This document shows, piece by piece, positions 15,778 to 24,147 of a DNA stretch of 64,000 bases. Source of the DNA: Micromonospora gifhornensis (GTDB lineage: Bacteria; Actinomycetota; Actinomycetes; Mycobacteriales; Micromonosporaceae). Each line of letters opens with the position of its first letter. Within the stretch, counting starts at the first letter, position 1. The stretch spans positions 1-64,000 of the forward strand of contig NZ_BOPA01000029.1 in the NCBI RefSeq assembly GCF_016863515.1, in the 5' to 3' direction. The position numbers and the translations under genes were made by a program. The notes under the pieces are model-generated. The model ran no database searches. It was not told the origin of the DNA and worked only from the letters and a program-made list of their open reading frames with translations.

Positions 15778-16104
15778 GTGAGCCCCCGTCGCAACCGCCC
15801 CCGCCGCGATGACGCCGAGCGCCTGGACACCGAGCGGGCCCGACAGGGCGTCGCCTCGGTGCAGCAGTGGCGTGACGGGGACTGGCAGGTACGCGGAATC
15901 AGCGGCGGTTCGTCGGTCAAGACGTACCGTTGCCCCGGTTGTGACCAGGAGATCCGGCCTGGTGTGGCGCATCTGGTCGCCTGGCCCGCCGACGGTCGGG
16001 GCGACCTCACCGACAGGCGGCACTGGCACAGCGGGTGCTGGCGGGCCCGCGACCGCCGGGCACCCGTCATCCAGCGCGGACGCGGCGCACCCCGGCACGG
16101 CTGA
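15778..16104 (+). CDS. small zinc-ribbon-like conserved protein
   Basis: 108 aa, with a basic N-terminus (SPRRNRPRRDDAERL) followed by VASVQQWRDGDWQVRGISG. A putative metal site is CPGCDQEIRPGVAH paired with RHWHSGCW, giving three Cys and His ligands in the order expected of a short zinc ribbon. Similar actinobacterial proteins are sometimes labelled ATP/GTP-binding, but I see no nucleotide-binding motif. The GTG start follows a weak purine tract. It is close to the hydrolase gene at 16170 on the same strand, so cotranscription is possible. Function unknown. Confidence 0.75.
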   Translation: MSPRRNRPRRDDAERLDTERARQGVASVQQWRDGDWQVRGISGGSSVKTYRCPGCDQEIRPGVAHLVAWPADGRGDLTDRRHWHSGCWRARDRRAPVIQRGRGAPRHG

Positions 16105-16169
16105 GGCCGGCGGGGCGATCTTTGTCACCTCGGGCAGCGGGGCCGACGGCGACGCGGGAGGATGGCAGG

Positions 16170-16979
16170 GTGAGTGCACCGATTCGCGCATCGTCGATCC
16201 TGCCCGGTCGACGGGAAGACATCGAGCTGCACACCGCGGACGGGCTGTGCCTGGTCGGTGAGCTGGCGCTACCGCTCGACCGGCCACCGGCAGCCACCCT
16301 GGTCTGCCTGCATCCGCTGCCCACCCACGGCGGGATGATGGACAGCCACGTCTTCCGCAAGGCGGCCTGGCGACTTCCCGCCCTGGCCGACCTGGCGGTG
16401 CTGCGGTTCAACACGCGCGGCACCAGCAGCGTGCGCGGCACCAGCGAGGGGACGTTCGACTCGGCCGTCGGCGAGCGCTACGACGTGGCCGCCGCCATCG
16501 AGTACGCCGAGTTCCACGAGCTGCCCGACATCTGGCTGCTCGGCTGGTCGTTCGGCACCGACCTGGCCCTGAAGTACGGCTGCGACCCGGCGGTGACCGG
16601 CGCGATCCTGCTCTCGCCGCCGCTGCGCTTCTCCGAGTCGGCCGACCTGACCCCGTGGGTCGAGTCCGGCAAACCGCTTACCGCGTTGGTGCCGGAGTTC
16701 GACGACTACCTCCGCCCCGAGCAGGCCCGTGAGCGGTTCGCAGCGATCCCGCAGGCCGAGGTGGTCGGGGTGCCGGGAGCGAAGCACCTCTGGGTCGGTG
16801 ACGCCGAGACCGTGCTCGACGAGGTGGTCCGGCGGGTCAACCCGGCCGTCTCCGTACCGCTGCCGACCACCTGGGACGGCCCGATGGAAACCGGCGACGC
16901 CAGCGCGTACGCCGACCGTACGGTGGCCGCCTTCGCCGACACCCCGGTAGCGGGCCCACCACAACGCCAGGCCGACTGA
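16170..16979 (+). CDS. alpha/beta hydrolase of the dienelactone-hydrolase type
   Basis: 269 aa. The order LVCLHPLPTHGG (oxyanion), LRFNTRGTSSVRGTSEG, GWSFGTDLAL (nucleophile Ser), ALVPEFDDYLRPEQAR (acid) and GAKHLWVG (His) gives a full triad. Serine-type hydrolases of this branch act on short esters or acyl peptides, and the substrate here is unknown. The GTG at 16170 is set by GGGAGGA seven bases upstream; the longer frame to 16035 overlaps the previous gene and looks non-coding. It is convergent with the AI-2E-type transporter gene, with a small hairpin between. Confidence 0.85.
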   Translation: MSAPIRASSILPGRREDIELHTADGLCLVGELALPLDRPPAATLVCLHPLPTHGGMMDSHVFRKAAWRLPALADLAVLRFNTRGTSSVRGTSEGTFDSAVGERYDVAAAIEYAEFHELPDIWLLGWSFGTDLALKYGCDPAVTGAILLSPPLRFSESADLTPWVESGKPLTALVPEFDDYLRPEQARERFAAIPQAEVVGVPGAKHLWVGDAETVLDEVVRRVNPAVSVPLPTTWDGPMETGDASAYADRTVAAFADTPVAGPPQRQAD

Positions 16980-16988
16980 GGCGGCTGG

Positions 16989-17012
16989 CCTCGGGGCAGC
17001 GCCCGGCCGAGG
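16989..17012. terminator. weak hairpin between convergent genes
   Basis: CCTCGG (16989-16994) pairs with CCGAGG (17007-17012), and short flanking GGCTGGCC copies extend the symmetry. It lies in the 43-bp gap between convergent genes. Weaker than the other terminators in the window. Confidence 0.35.
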
Positions 17013-17022
17013 GCTGGCCGGG

Positions 17023-18285
17023 TCAACGGGCGTCCTGGCGGGGGAGTACCACCTCGCGCAGGATCAGTTGGGTGGCGGCCACGGTCGGGATGGCGATGAG
17101 CGCCCCGATCACCCCCAGCAGGGACACCCCGAGCAGCGCCGCGACCAGCGCGGCGACCTCGTTGACGTGCACCGACCTGCGCATGATCTTGGGGTAGATG
17201 AGATAGTTCTCGATCTGCTGGTACACCACGAAGAAGACCACGCAGGCGATCCCGACGGACGGATCGGTGGCGAAGCCGACCAGGCTGACGATCACCGCGC
17301 CGAGCGTCGCGCCGATCTGCGGGATCAGGTCGGTCACCGCGACGACGACCGCCAGCGCGAACGGGTACGGCAGGCCGACGATCAGCGCGAACACGAACGT
17401 GGTCACGCCGGCCAGTACCGCGATGGACAGCGCACCGACCATGTACGCGCCGACCTTGGTCAGGATCTCGTCGCCGATGAGCTGCACCCGCTCGCGGCGG
17501 GAACGCGGCACCAGCGCGTAACCGAGATCGCGCATCCGGTCGAAGTAGACCAGGAAGTAGATGGTCAGCACCAGCACCGTCAGCACCCGGAAGACCGTGC
17601 CGAAGACCAGTTGGGCCCCGCCGAGCACCCCGCCCAGCGCCCGGCCGACCACGTCCGCGTTGGCCGCCTCCTGGGCCCGGCGCATCAGGTCGAACCGCAC
17701 CACGAGATCGTTGACGGCCTCGTTGCGCCGCAACGTGTCCAGATAACTCGGTAGCTGGTCGAGGAACTGCCCGGACTGGATCACGATCGGCGGTACCAGG
17801 GCCAGCACACCGGCGGCGAGCAGCGCCAGCACCGTCAGCGTCACCGCAGCCACGGCCAGCCCGCGCGGCAACCCCGCGGCGCACAGCCGGACCACCGCCG
17901 GGTGCAGGCCCACCGCGAGGAACAGCGCGATGACCACCAGGACCAGGATCCCCGCCGCGTTGCGCAACCCCAGATAGACGGCGTACGCGGACAGCACGCC
18001 GAGCGCACCGGTGAAGCCGACGAGGAAGCTGTTGCGCCGCAGCGGACGCCCCGGAATACCGAACCGACCGGCGTCCCCGCCCGCGCTGCCCGGTGCCGGA
18101 GCGGCTGGCTGCTCAGGTGGTGTCCCCGTGGATGCTGTTGGCTGCGGCTGCCGTGCTGCCGCCGTGGGTTCTGCGGCCTGCCGCTGTGGGCCGTCCTGCT
18201 GGTCTGGCCTGGACTCCTGTGGGCCGTCCTGCTGGTTCGGCTTGGACTGCTCCGGGCCGGAGCGATGCGGGCCGTCGTGGGCCAT
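17023..18285 (-). CDS. AI-2E family transporter
   Basis: A 420-aa integral membrane protein of the UPF0118/AI-2E superfamily, whose members export signals or exchange ions. The first 80 residues are polar, rich in Gln, Pro and Ala, with repeated DQQDGPQ-like units, and look disordered and cytosolic. Then come the family's paired helices (FTGALGVLSAYAVYLGL, ILVLVVIALFLAVGL, AVAAVTLTVLALLAAGVLALVPP). A soluble insert follows around 170-210, then the conserved PYPFALAVVVAVTDLIPQIGATLGA and YQQIENYLIYPKIMRRSV. Both last motifs are diagnostic. It stands alone on the minus strand. The substrate is unknown, and the autoinducer name should not be taken literally. Confidence 0.9.
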   Translation of the reverse strand: MAHDGPHRSGPEQSKPNQQDGPQESRPDQQDGPQRQAAEPTAAARQPQPTASTGTPPEQPAAPAPGSAGGDAGRFGIPGRPLRRNSFLVGFTGALGVLSAYAVYLGLRNAAGILVLVVIALFLAVGLHPAVVRLCAAGLPRGLAVAAVTLTVLALLAAGVLALVPPIVIQSGQFLDQLPSYLDTLRRNEAVNDLVVRFDLMRRAQEAANADVVGRALGGVLGGAQLVFGTVFRVLTVLVLTIYFLVYFDRMRDLGYALVPRSRRERVQLIGDEILTKVGAYMVGALSIAVLAGVTTFVFALIVGLPYPFALAVVVAVTDLIPQIGATLGAVIVSLVGFATDPSVGIACVVFFVVYQQIENYLIYPKIMRRSVHVNEVAALVAALLGVSLLGVIGALIAIPTVAATQLILREVVLPRQDAR

Positions 18286-18385
18286 CGGTCTCCCCGTTCA
18301 CACTCCGACGAGCATGCGTCGGTCGTCGATGCCGGCTCGTCCGGGCCGGCGGTTGCCGGGCCGCGACCCGGTGGTCGAGGTGGGG

Positions 18386-18568
18386 TTACCGCCGCTTGAG
18401 GTGACTGACGAAGGTCTGCCAGGTCTGCGGGGTGAAGGCGAGCACCGGCCCCTGCCGGTCCTTGCTGTCGCGGACCGCCACCACGTCGGGCAGGTTGTCG
18501 GCCACCTCGACACAGTCGGTGCTTCCGCTGCGGGTGGCGGTGCGCCAGGTCGCGCCGGTCAGGTCCAT
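18386..18568 (-). CDS. DUF397 domain protein
   Basis: A 60-aa actinobacterial protein, MDLTGATWRTATRS at the start, CVEVADNLPDVVAVRDSKD in the middle and FTPQTWQTFVSHLK at the end, all classic DUF397. Such proteins are encoded next to XRE regulators with a DUF5753 domain and are thought to bind or antagonise them in a toxin-antitoxin-like or anti-regulator role. Here the start overlaps the regulator's stop by 10 nt, so the two are coupled. Length is normal. Confidence 0.92.
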   Translation of the reverse strand: MDLTGATWRTATRSGSTDCVEVADNLPDVVAVRDSKDRQGPVLAFTPQTWQTFVSHLKRR

Positions 18569-19119
18569 GACTTCGCCACTTCCGTGAGGAGTTCGATCGA
18601 CTGCTGGCGGGACAGCGCGTCGTTGCGCACCGCCTCCCACCGCGCCAACAGGGTAGCCACATCGGACTCACCGTCGGTGGGTCGGGCGGTCAGCTGGGTC
18701 TCCTGGCTCGCCACCCAGCCTCCTTCCGCGCCCCGCGCCTCGTCGTCGCTGAGCAGGTCGTCGCAACGGATTACCGCGCGGGCGTACCCCTCGGTCTGGA
18801 GCAGCGCCGGGATCAGCGTGGGCTGGAAGATCCGCAGCTGACTGGCCAGACGTTCGGCGTCCAACCAGGGCAGGAACCAGGACGGCTGGCCCTCGCGCTC
18901 GGCGATCCGCAGCAGCGCCACCAACAGCCCACCGGAACGCAGCACCTCGTCGGCGCGGGTGAGCAACTGCCGATCGTACGGTCGGCTGCCGGTCTCGACC
19001 GCGGAGACCATCGACGGCGAGTAGTGCACGAGTTTGCCGAACTCCTCCTGGCTCAGCCCAGCGGTGGTGCGCAGCCGGCGTAACTGGGACCGGATCAGGT
19101 GAGCACTCGTCTCCTCCAC
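18559..19119 (-). CDS. XRE-family regulator with truncated DUF5753 domain
   Basis: Helix-turn-helix regulator of the BldB/WhiJ-type system, partner of the DUF397 protein. Residues about 5-60 are a lambda-repressor-like fold (LRRLRTTAGLSQEEFGKLVHYSPSMVSAVETG). DUF5753 follows (FQPTLIPALLQTEGYARAVI). The protein is only 186 aa, whereas family members usually run about 260-290. The sequence jumps from LLSDDEARGAEGG to ETQLTARPTDGESDVATLLARWE, so roughly 90-100 residues of the middle of DUF5753 seem deleted in frame while the C-terminus is intact. The deletion may alter partner binding. A large divergent region lies upstream. Confidence 0.88.
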   Translation of the reverse strand: MEETSAHLIRSQLRRLRTTAGLSQEEFGKLVHYSPSMVSAVETGSRPYDRQLLTRADEVLRSGGLLVALLRIAEREGQPSWFLPWLDAERLASQLRIFQPTLIPALLQTEGYARAVIRCDDLLSDDEARGAEGGWVASQETQLTARPTDGESDVATLLARWEAVRNDALSRQQSIELLTEVAKSWT

Positions 19120-19323
19120 AGTGCCTCCACAATCGCGTACCGAGAAGCGCTCATCAGTTGCCGGTGGTGCGGCGGTTGCGCAGGCCCGTCACGACCACGC
19201 TCGATGACTTCCGACAGTAGTGCTCCGGTCAGCAGACTGTCAGCCATGCCGGACACGCTCGCTGCCAGCAGGGCGCGGGCGGGCCCTGGCCGGGTCGCCC
19301 CGACACCCCCGGTGGGCGCCCAG

Positions 19324-19411
19324 GGCCGCCCACCCATTCCCCCGGGTGGGCGGCCCCTCCCCAATCACTCTGGGTACGTTTGTTGTCGCTGGAGCAGCAA
19401 GAAACGTACCC
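19324..19411. promoter_or_regulatory. two strong hairpins in the divergent leader
   Basis: Hairpin 1 is a perfect 13-bp repeat (19324-19336 wait, counted as GGGCCGCCCACCC from 19323 to 19335, with 19344-19356) and an 8-nt loop. Hairpin 2 is a perfect 10-bp repeat GGGTACGTTT (19372-19381) with AAACGTACCC (19402-19411), extended by four more pairs. Both lie between the XRE gene (-) and the gene at 19436 (+), 25 nt before that gene at the nearest. They could be an attenuator, operator or terminator pair. The rest of the gap 19120-19435 shows no gene. Confidence 0.5.
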
Positions 19412-19435
19412 AAACCTGCCGTCACGGAGGTCGAC

Positions 19436-19864
19436 GTGCGTGTTCGCTGCTATCAGCGCCCGAAGCTCCTGGGGCTGGCGATGGTGGGTGGCCTCGTGTC
19501 GGCGGCGTCGGGCAACCGGGAAGCGGCCGCGATCAGCACCCGGCTGCCGACCCCGGGCCGTGGCCCCCGCCCCGAGCGACCCCGCGCCACCGGCCACGAC
19601 ACCCCACACACCCCGCTGCGACCGATGTGGTGCTGTCGCGCCGACGGCCAGCCCTGGCCCTGCGCACAGGCCCGGCTCCTGCTGCGAGCGGAGTACGACC
19701 AGAATCCGGTCGGCCTGTCGATCTATCTCGCCGGTCTGATGTACGAGGCGATGCGCGACCTCTACCGACTCAACCCCTACGACGGGCCGGAACCCGCGGC
19801 GCTGTTCGACCGCTTCCTCGCCTGGGGCCCACGCCGCCGCCCACCGTCCGAGCAGCCCTCCTGA
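19436..19864 (+). CDS. conserved actinobacterial hypothetical protein
   Basis: About 142 aa. The N-terminal 50 residues are poorly structured. The conserved part is MWCCRADGQPWPCAQARLLL followed by RAEYDQNPVGLSIYLAGLMYEAMRDLYRLNPYDGPEPAALFDRFLAWGP, a mostly helical stretch with three Cys in the first segment. Similar proteins often sit beside XRE/DUF397 pairs in Micromonospora and are sometimes called flavin reductase, for which I see no support. The GTG start at 19436 is chosen because GGAGG lies five bases before it. Two hairpins precede the gene. Function unknown. Confidence 0.7.
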   Translation: MRVRCYQRPKLLGLAMVGGLVSAASGNREAAAISTRLPTPGRGPRPERPRATGHDTPHTPLRPMWCCRADGQPWPCAQARLLLRAEYDQNPVGLSIYLAGLMYEAMRDLYRLNPYDGPEPAALFDRFLAWGPRRRPPSEQPS

Positions 19865-19898
19865 CCACCGCCCGGCACGACCCGCCTGGCTGTCGCCT

Positions 19899-20010
19899 GG
19901 CATGCCAGCACCTGCCGCCCAGCACGACCGGCCTGACCTGGTGGCTCGCCGCCCGGCATGCCAGCACCCGCCGCCCGGCACGACCTGCCTGACCTGGTGG
20001 CTCGCCGCCC
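19899..20010. repeat. two tandem 56-bp direct repeats
   Basis: Units 19899-19954 and 19955-20010 differ at only three positions. Each starts GGCATGCCAGCACC and ends GGTGGCTCGCCGCCC. A degenerate partial unit precedes them from about 19873, and a short partial one follows. They fill the gap between convergent genes (19864 + and 20020 -). Confidence 0.8.
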
Positions 20011-20019
20011 GGCGTGGTG

Positions 20020-22293
20020 TCAGTCGGAGGTGATCTTGCTGGGCTTGGCGCTGCGCTCGTCGGTGGTCGGCTTGCTGGGGCGCTTGCCGCCCTCGCCGGT
20101 GCTGGTGATCTTCGTCGGGGTGGCGCCCCGACCGCCCGTGCCGGGCACCGCGGCAACCGTGGGCTCGCCGTCCACGCCCGCGCTGGCCGTGCCGCCGTCG
20201 ACGGTGGCTGGCTCGACCGCCGGCTTCGCCGTGGGCGAATCGTCCACAGTGGTCACCGGCTCGGCGACCGGCTTCGTCACCGGGCCTGCGCCGTCGGCGG
20301 CCAGTTTTGTCATCGGGCCTGCGCCATCGGCGGCTGGATCGCCGCCGTCGGCGGCGACGGCGGCCGTCTCCAGGGCAGGGCGGTGGCCGTTGACCGGCGC
20401 GTCGGCGGGCACCGCGACTGGGGTGCCGTTGGCGGGAGAGCTGCCGTTGACCGAAGGGCCGTCCACCGTACGGGCGACCGTGGCGGCCGACGGTGCGGCA
20501 GCGGGCGAGGACGAGCCGGCCGGGGCCGGTGACGTCGGGCCGTCCGGAGTCGTGGCCGTCTCCAGCCGCAGTTCCAGCAGCTTGCGCTGCAACTCGTCGG
20601 ACTCCTGCCGGGACTTCCAGGTCTCCTGACGCAGGTCGGCGAGCTGCTGCTGAGCCTTGGCGATCTCCAACATCACCTGGGCGAGCTGCTGCCGGCTCGC
20701 CGCCGCCTCCTGCTGCGTCGCGGCGAGATGCTGCTGGGTGGTGGCCAGGTGCTGCTGGGTGGTGGCCGCGTACTCCTCGAACTGCCGGCGGGAGGAGGCG
20801 ACGTACTCGTCGGCCTCGCGCCGGGCGTTGGTGGCGAACTCCTCGGCCTCGCGCCGGGTGTCGGTGGCGTACTCCTCGGCGGCGCGGCGCTGCTCGGCCG
20901 TGTCGGCCTCGGCCTGCCGTACCAGCTCACCGGCCTGCTCCTCGGCCCGGGCGCGGACGGCGGCGGCATCCTGCTCGGCGGCCCGGCGGATCTGGTCCGC
21001 CCCCTGCTCAATCTCGTTCTTGCGTGCGGTGTACTCCGACTCCAGCTCCGCGCGGCGCGTCTCGAAGCCGGACTCCAGCTCGGCGGTACGGGTGCGGACC
21101 TGCTCCTCAAGCTTGGCGGTACGAGCGCTGAGCCGCTGCTCCAACTCGACCGTGCGGGCCTGGTGCTGCTGATCCAACTCCTCGCGGCGGCTGGTGAACT
21201 CGCGTTCGGCGGCCGCCTTGCGCTGCGCCAACTCGCGGTCCGCCGCCTCGCGTCGGCCGTTTACCTCTTTCTCCACCCCGGCCCGCCAGGCACCCAGCTC
21301 CTGCTGCGCCTGGGCGCGCGTGTGCTGGACGTACGCCTCGGTCTCGTTGCGCATGCGCTGGGCGTACGCCTCGGTGTCGGCGCGGGTGCGCTTGGCCGCC
21401 TCGGTGGCCTGGGTGGTCAGCCGCTCGGCCTCCTGGCGGGCCTTGTTGCGGGCGGCCCGGCCGGCCTCGGCGGCGTCGTCGATGATCTGCTTGGCTTCCT
21501 GGCTGGCCTTGGCGTGGGTGGCCCGCCCGGCCTCGGTGGCCTGGTCGACCAGGCGCTTGGCCTCCTGCTGGGCCTTGGCGTGCACCTCCTTGGCCGCCTC
21601 GCGCAGCTGGGTCGCCTCCTGCTGGGCGGTGGCGTGCGCCTCGCGGGCCGCCTCGCGCAGCTTGGTCGCCTCCTGCTGAGCCCGCTGGTGGATCTCCTTG
21701 GCGGCGTCCCGTAGCTGCGTGGCCTCCTGCTCGGCCTTGGCCAGCGCCTCCTGCGCGCTCTTGCGCAGCCGGGCGGCCTCCTCCTTGGCGGCCTTGCTGG
21801 CCGCCTCGGACTCGGCCCGGCGAGCCGCAGCCTGCCGTTCCTCCTCGGCCCGGCGGGCGGCCAGGGCGATCTCGAAGTCCTTGAGCGCCTCGGCGGCCTC
21901 GGCCCGCGCCTCGTCGATGATGTGCTCGGCGGCAGCCCGGCGGGCCTCGATCTCCTCGTTCGCGACGGCGAGGATGTCCTCGGCCTGCTCCTCGGCCAGC
22001 GCCAGGATCTGCTCGACGCGTGGCCCGAGATGCCGGAACGCGGCCCGGTCGACCACTGCGGCCTGCTTGCGCACCGCAGCCAGATCGCGCTGGAGCACCT
22101 CGACCTGACCGGCCAACTTGTGGATCTGGGCGAAGGCCTGCTCCCGCTCGGCCTCCAGCGCCGCGATCTCGTGCTCGGCACGAGCGACGTACTTCTCGAC
22201 CTGTTTTTTGTCGTACCCCCGCAGGGCGGACTCGAAGCTGGGCTCCGTGGTCACGTCCCCGCCGAGAGCGAACAGTTCCTCGCCGTGCGACAT
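20020..22293 (-). CDS. scy: Scy-like coiled-coil polarity protein
   Basis: A filament-forming cytoskeletal protein of the polar growth machinery. The N-terminus has the DivIVA-like motif SFESALRGYDKKQVEKYVARAE. A coiled coil then runs from about residue 40 to 590, rich in Ala, Glu, Arg and Gln, with strings of AKAEQEATQLRDAAKEIHQR-type repeats. The last 160 residues are a low-complexity Pro/Ala/Thr tail with repeated AADGAGPMTK-like units. 757 aa is far shorter than the Scy I recall from Streptomyces (about 1,300). The start at 22293 (MSHGEELFALGG) is chosen over a longer frame. Gene order scy-filP-mce-thiolase-meaB matches Streptomyces as I recall it, which supports the name. Confidence 0.85.
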   Translation of the reverse strand: MSHGEELFALGGDVTTEPSFESALRGYDKKQVEKYVARAEHEIAALEAEREQAFAQIHKLAGQVEVLQRDLAAVRKQAAVVDRAAFRHLGPRVEQILALAEEQAEDILAVANEEIEARRAAAEHIIDEARAEAAEALKDFEIALAARRAEEERQAAARRAESEAASKAAKEEAARLRKSAQEALAKAEQEATQLRDAAKEIHQRAQQEATKLREAAREAHATAQQEATQLREAAKEVHAKAQQEAKRLVDQATEAGRATHAKASQEAKQIIDDAAEAGRAARNKARQEAERLTTQATEAAKRTRADTEAYAQRMRNETEAYVQHTRAQAQQELGAWRAGVEKEVNGRREAADRELAQRKAAAEREFTSRREELDQQHQARTVELEQRLSARTAKLEEQVRTRTAELESGFETRRAELESEYTARKNEIEQGADQIRRAAEQDAAAVRARAEEQAGELVRQAEADTAEQRRAAEEYATDTRREAEEFATNARREADEYVASSRRQFEEYAATTQQHLATTQQHLAATQQEAAASRQQLAQVMLEIAKAQQQLADLRQETWKSRQESDELQRKLLELRLETATTPDGPTSPAPAGSSSPAAAPSAATVARTVDGPSVNGSSPANGTPVAVPADAPVNGHRPALETAAVAADGGDPAADGAGPMTKLAADGAGPVTKPVAEPVTTVDDSPTAKPAVEPATVDGGTASAGVDGEPTVAAVPGTGGRGATPTKITSTGEGGKRPSKPTTDERSAKPSKITSD

Positions 22294-22400
22294 GCACCCA
22301 TCCTCACACGCATCGGGCCCTCCTGGGGCGATACGGACGCCCCTGTTGGGAGCTACTTCACCCACGCAGGTGGGCCGTGCTCTGTGTTCTCAAGGCAGGG

Positions 22401-22442
22401 CGACGCGGGGTGTCGCCGGTCACCCGGTGTCACCCCGCGTCG
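22401..22442 (-). terminator. hairpin downstream of filP
   Basis: Perfect 12-bp inverted repeat CGACGCGGGGTG (22401-22412) with its complement at 22431-22442, with 18 nt between. It lies 22 nt past the stop of the gene at 22465 and before the start of scy, so it probably ends or weakens filP read-through into scy. Confidence 0.6.
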
Positions 22443-22464
22443 TTGATCATGCCCCGGTGTCGTG

Positions 22465-23733
22465 TCAGCTGGACGTGTCCGCGGCCACCTTCTTCTCGGC
22501 GTCGTCCGCCGGCTTGGCCGTGGCCGCCGGCTTCTCGGCCGGGGCGGCGTTGTTGGGCACACCCGGGACGATGCCGGCCAGGCCGGAGAGCATCTGCCCG
22601 AGCTGCGAGGTGACCGCGTCCTTCTGCCGGGTGAGGTCCTCGACCTCGCGGCGCGCCGCCTGGGTGGTCAGCTCGGCCTCGGTGCGGGCCTCGGTGAGCA
22701 GGCGCTGGGACTCGGCACGGGCCTCGTTGAGCGTACGGTCGGCGAGCGCCTTGGCCTTCTCGATGGTCTCGGTCGCGTTGCGCTCCGACTCCACCCGCCG
22801 GGCCTCGGCACGCTGCTCGATCTCCTTGGCGCGCTCCTGCGCGGCGCGAGCCCGCTGCTCGGCCTCGCCGACCAGCTTCTGGGTCTGCGCGACCTGGGCG
22901 GCGTGCCGCTCCGACTCCTCGCGCTCGGCCTTCTCCCGCCGCTCGGCGAGCTGGAGCTCCAGGGCCTGGAGGTCCTTGTCGCGCTTGTCACGGGCGTCGG
23001 TCAGCAGCTTGGTCGCCTCGGCACGCTTCTCCTCGGCCTCACGGGCGGCCTTGGCCCGCTGCTGAGTGATCTCGCGCTCAGCGGTGGCGCGCAGGGTGGC
23101 GACCTCGCGCTCGACCGTCGACTTCAGCTCGGCCACCTCGTGGGCGGTCACCGTGCGTAGCTGCTTGGTCTCGCGCTCGGCATCGGCACGCAGCGTGTCG
23201 GCCTCCCGGCGAGCCTGGACCCGGACCTCGGCGGCCTCCCGCTCGGCGGCGGTACGGAGGTTGCCGGCCTCCCGCTCGGCGGTGGCCTTCATCGCCGCCG
23301 CCTCGGCCCGCGCCTTGTCGGTGATCTCCCGCGCCTCCAGGCGGGCGGCGGAGAGGATGCCCTCCGACTCGCGCTTGGCCTCGTTGCGGTGGTCGTTGGC
23401 CTGCTCCTCGGCGAGCCGGAGGATCTGCTCGACCCGGGTGCCGAGGCCGGACAGCGTGGGGCGGCTGTTCTCCTCAAGCTGCTTGCTGGTGTCGGTGAGC
23501 TTCTGCTCCAGGGCGGTGAGCCGCTGCTCGGACTGGCGGAGCCGGCGCTGGGCGTCGTTGAGCGCCTGCTCGGCGTCGGCGCGGTCCTTGTTGGCCTGGC
23601 TCAGCGCGGCGTTCAGCCGGCCGATGAAGTCATCGACCTGACCGGTGTTGTATCCGCGCAGGCCAACCGTGAAATCTGGCTGCGAGTTCGCGTTATCGAA
23701 GAACGCGAGAGGGGAGGACTGCTGCTGGGGCAT
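22465..23733 (-). CDS. filP: FilP/DivIVA-like coiled-coil protein
   Basis: A 422-aa intermediate-filament-like protein implicated in cell shape and tip growth. The N-terminal DivIVA-type segment PDFTVGLRGYNTGQVDDFIG is followed by about 330 residues of continuous coiled coil with many EAERE and RAEAT repeats. The end is an Ala/Pro/Lys tail (AAPAEKPAATAKPADDAEKK). It shares the F--GLRGY--QV-- motif with the adjacent Scy-like protein, so the two are paralogues or partners. The ATG has no obvious Shine-Dalgarno sequence. A promoter is expected in the 414-bp gap upstream. Confidence 0.85.
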   Translation of the reverse strand: MPQQQSSPLAFFDNANSQPDFTVGLRGYNTGQVDDFIGRLNAALSQANKDRADAEQALNDAQRRLRQSEQRLTALEQKLTDTSKQLEENSRPTLSGLGTRVEQILRLAEEQANDHRNEAKRESEGILSAARLEAREITDKARAEAAAMKATAEREAGNLRTAAEREAAEVRVQARREADTLRADAERETKQLRTVTAHEVAELKSTVEREVATLRATAEREITQQRAKAAREAEEKRAEATKLLTDARDKRDKDLQALELQLAERREKAEREESERHAAQVAQTQKLVGEAEQRARAAQERAKEIEQRAEARRVESERNATETIEKAKALADRTLNEARAESQRLLTEARTEAELTTQAARREVEDLTRQKDAVTSQLGQMLSGLAGIVPGVPNNAAPAEKPAATAKPADDAEKKVAADTSS

Positions 23734-24147
23734 TGGGACATACTGGCAGACCCCCCGGGGTGCTTCGCAAGAGCGGGCCGCCCTTTGCCGTCCTCTTTAC
23801 ATGGTCAACTCGTAGCGTCACCGGAACCCCGCGCCGACGGGCGATCTTGCCAGTTCGGGGAGGAGCCCGACGGTACGCAGCGTGACGCGAAAAAGGCATC
23901 GAAGTCATCCGCCCACTGCTTTTCTTTCCGGGCGCTGCGCCCCGCGCGAATGGTCGCCGGGCCGGGACGGGGAAAAGCATTGCGCGTTCACCGAAAGGCC
24001 ATCGACGGCTCCTCCGTCAGGCCAACGTCCGCAGCACCTGTCGATCACGTCACGTCCGTCGATGAATACGGTTTGCCTGGATCGGCGGGCGCTGGGGACC
24101 TCGGCGGGTTGGTCGGCGTCGGTGGGCCGGACCGCGGGGGATGGACG
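23734..24147. other. 414-bp intergenic region, no gene seen
   Basis: Lies between the filP start (-) and the end of the epimerase gene (-). It must hold the filP promoter, and a TTGACC on the minus strand near 23800-23815 could be part of a -35 element, but I cannot pair it with a convincing -10. No hairpin or coding frame stands out. Confidence 0.4.

Noticed and set aside
18559..18568. Frameshift between the XRE and DUF397 genes
   Set aside because: A 10-nt overlap of stop and start is normal for this gene pair, and both frames are intact.
19899..20010. Possible attachment site or CRISPR pair
   Set aside because: Directly adjacent units with no spacer, integrase, tRNA or cas gene in the neighbourhood.
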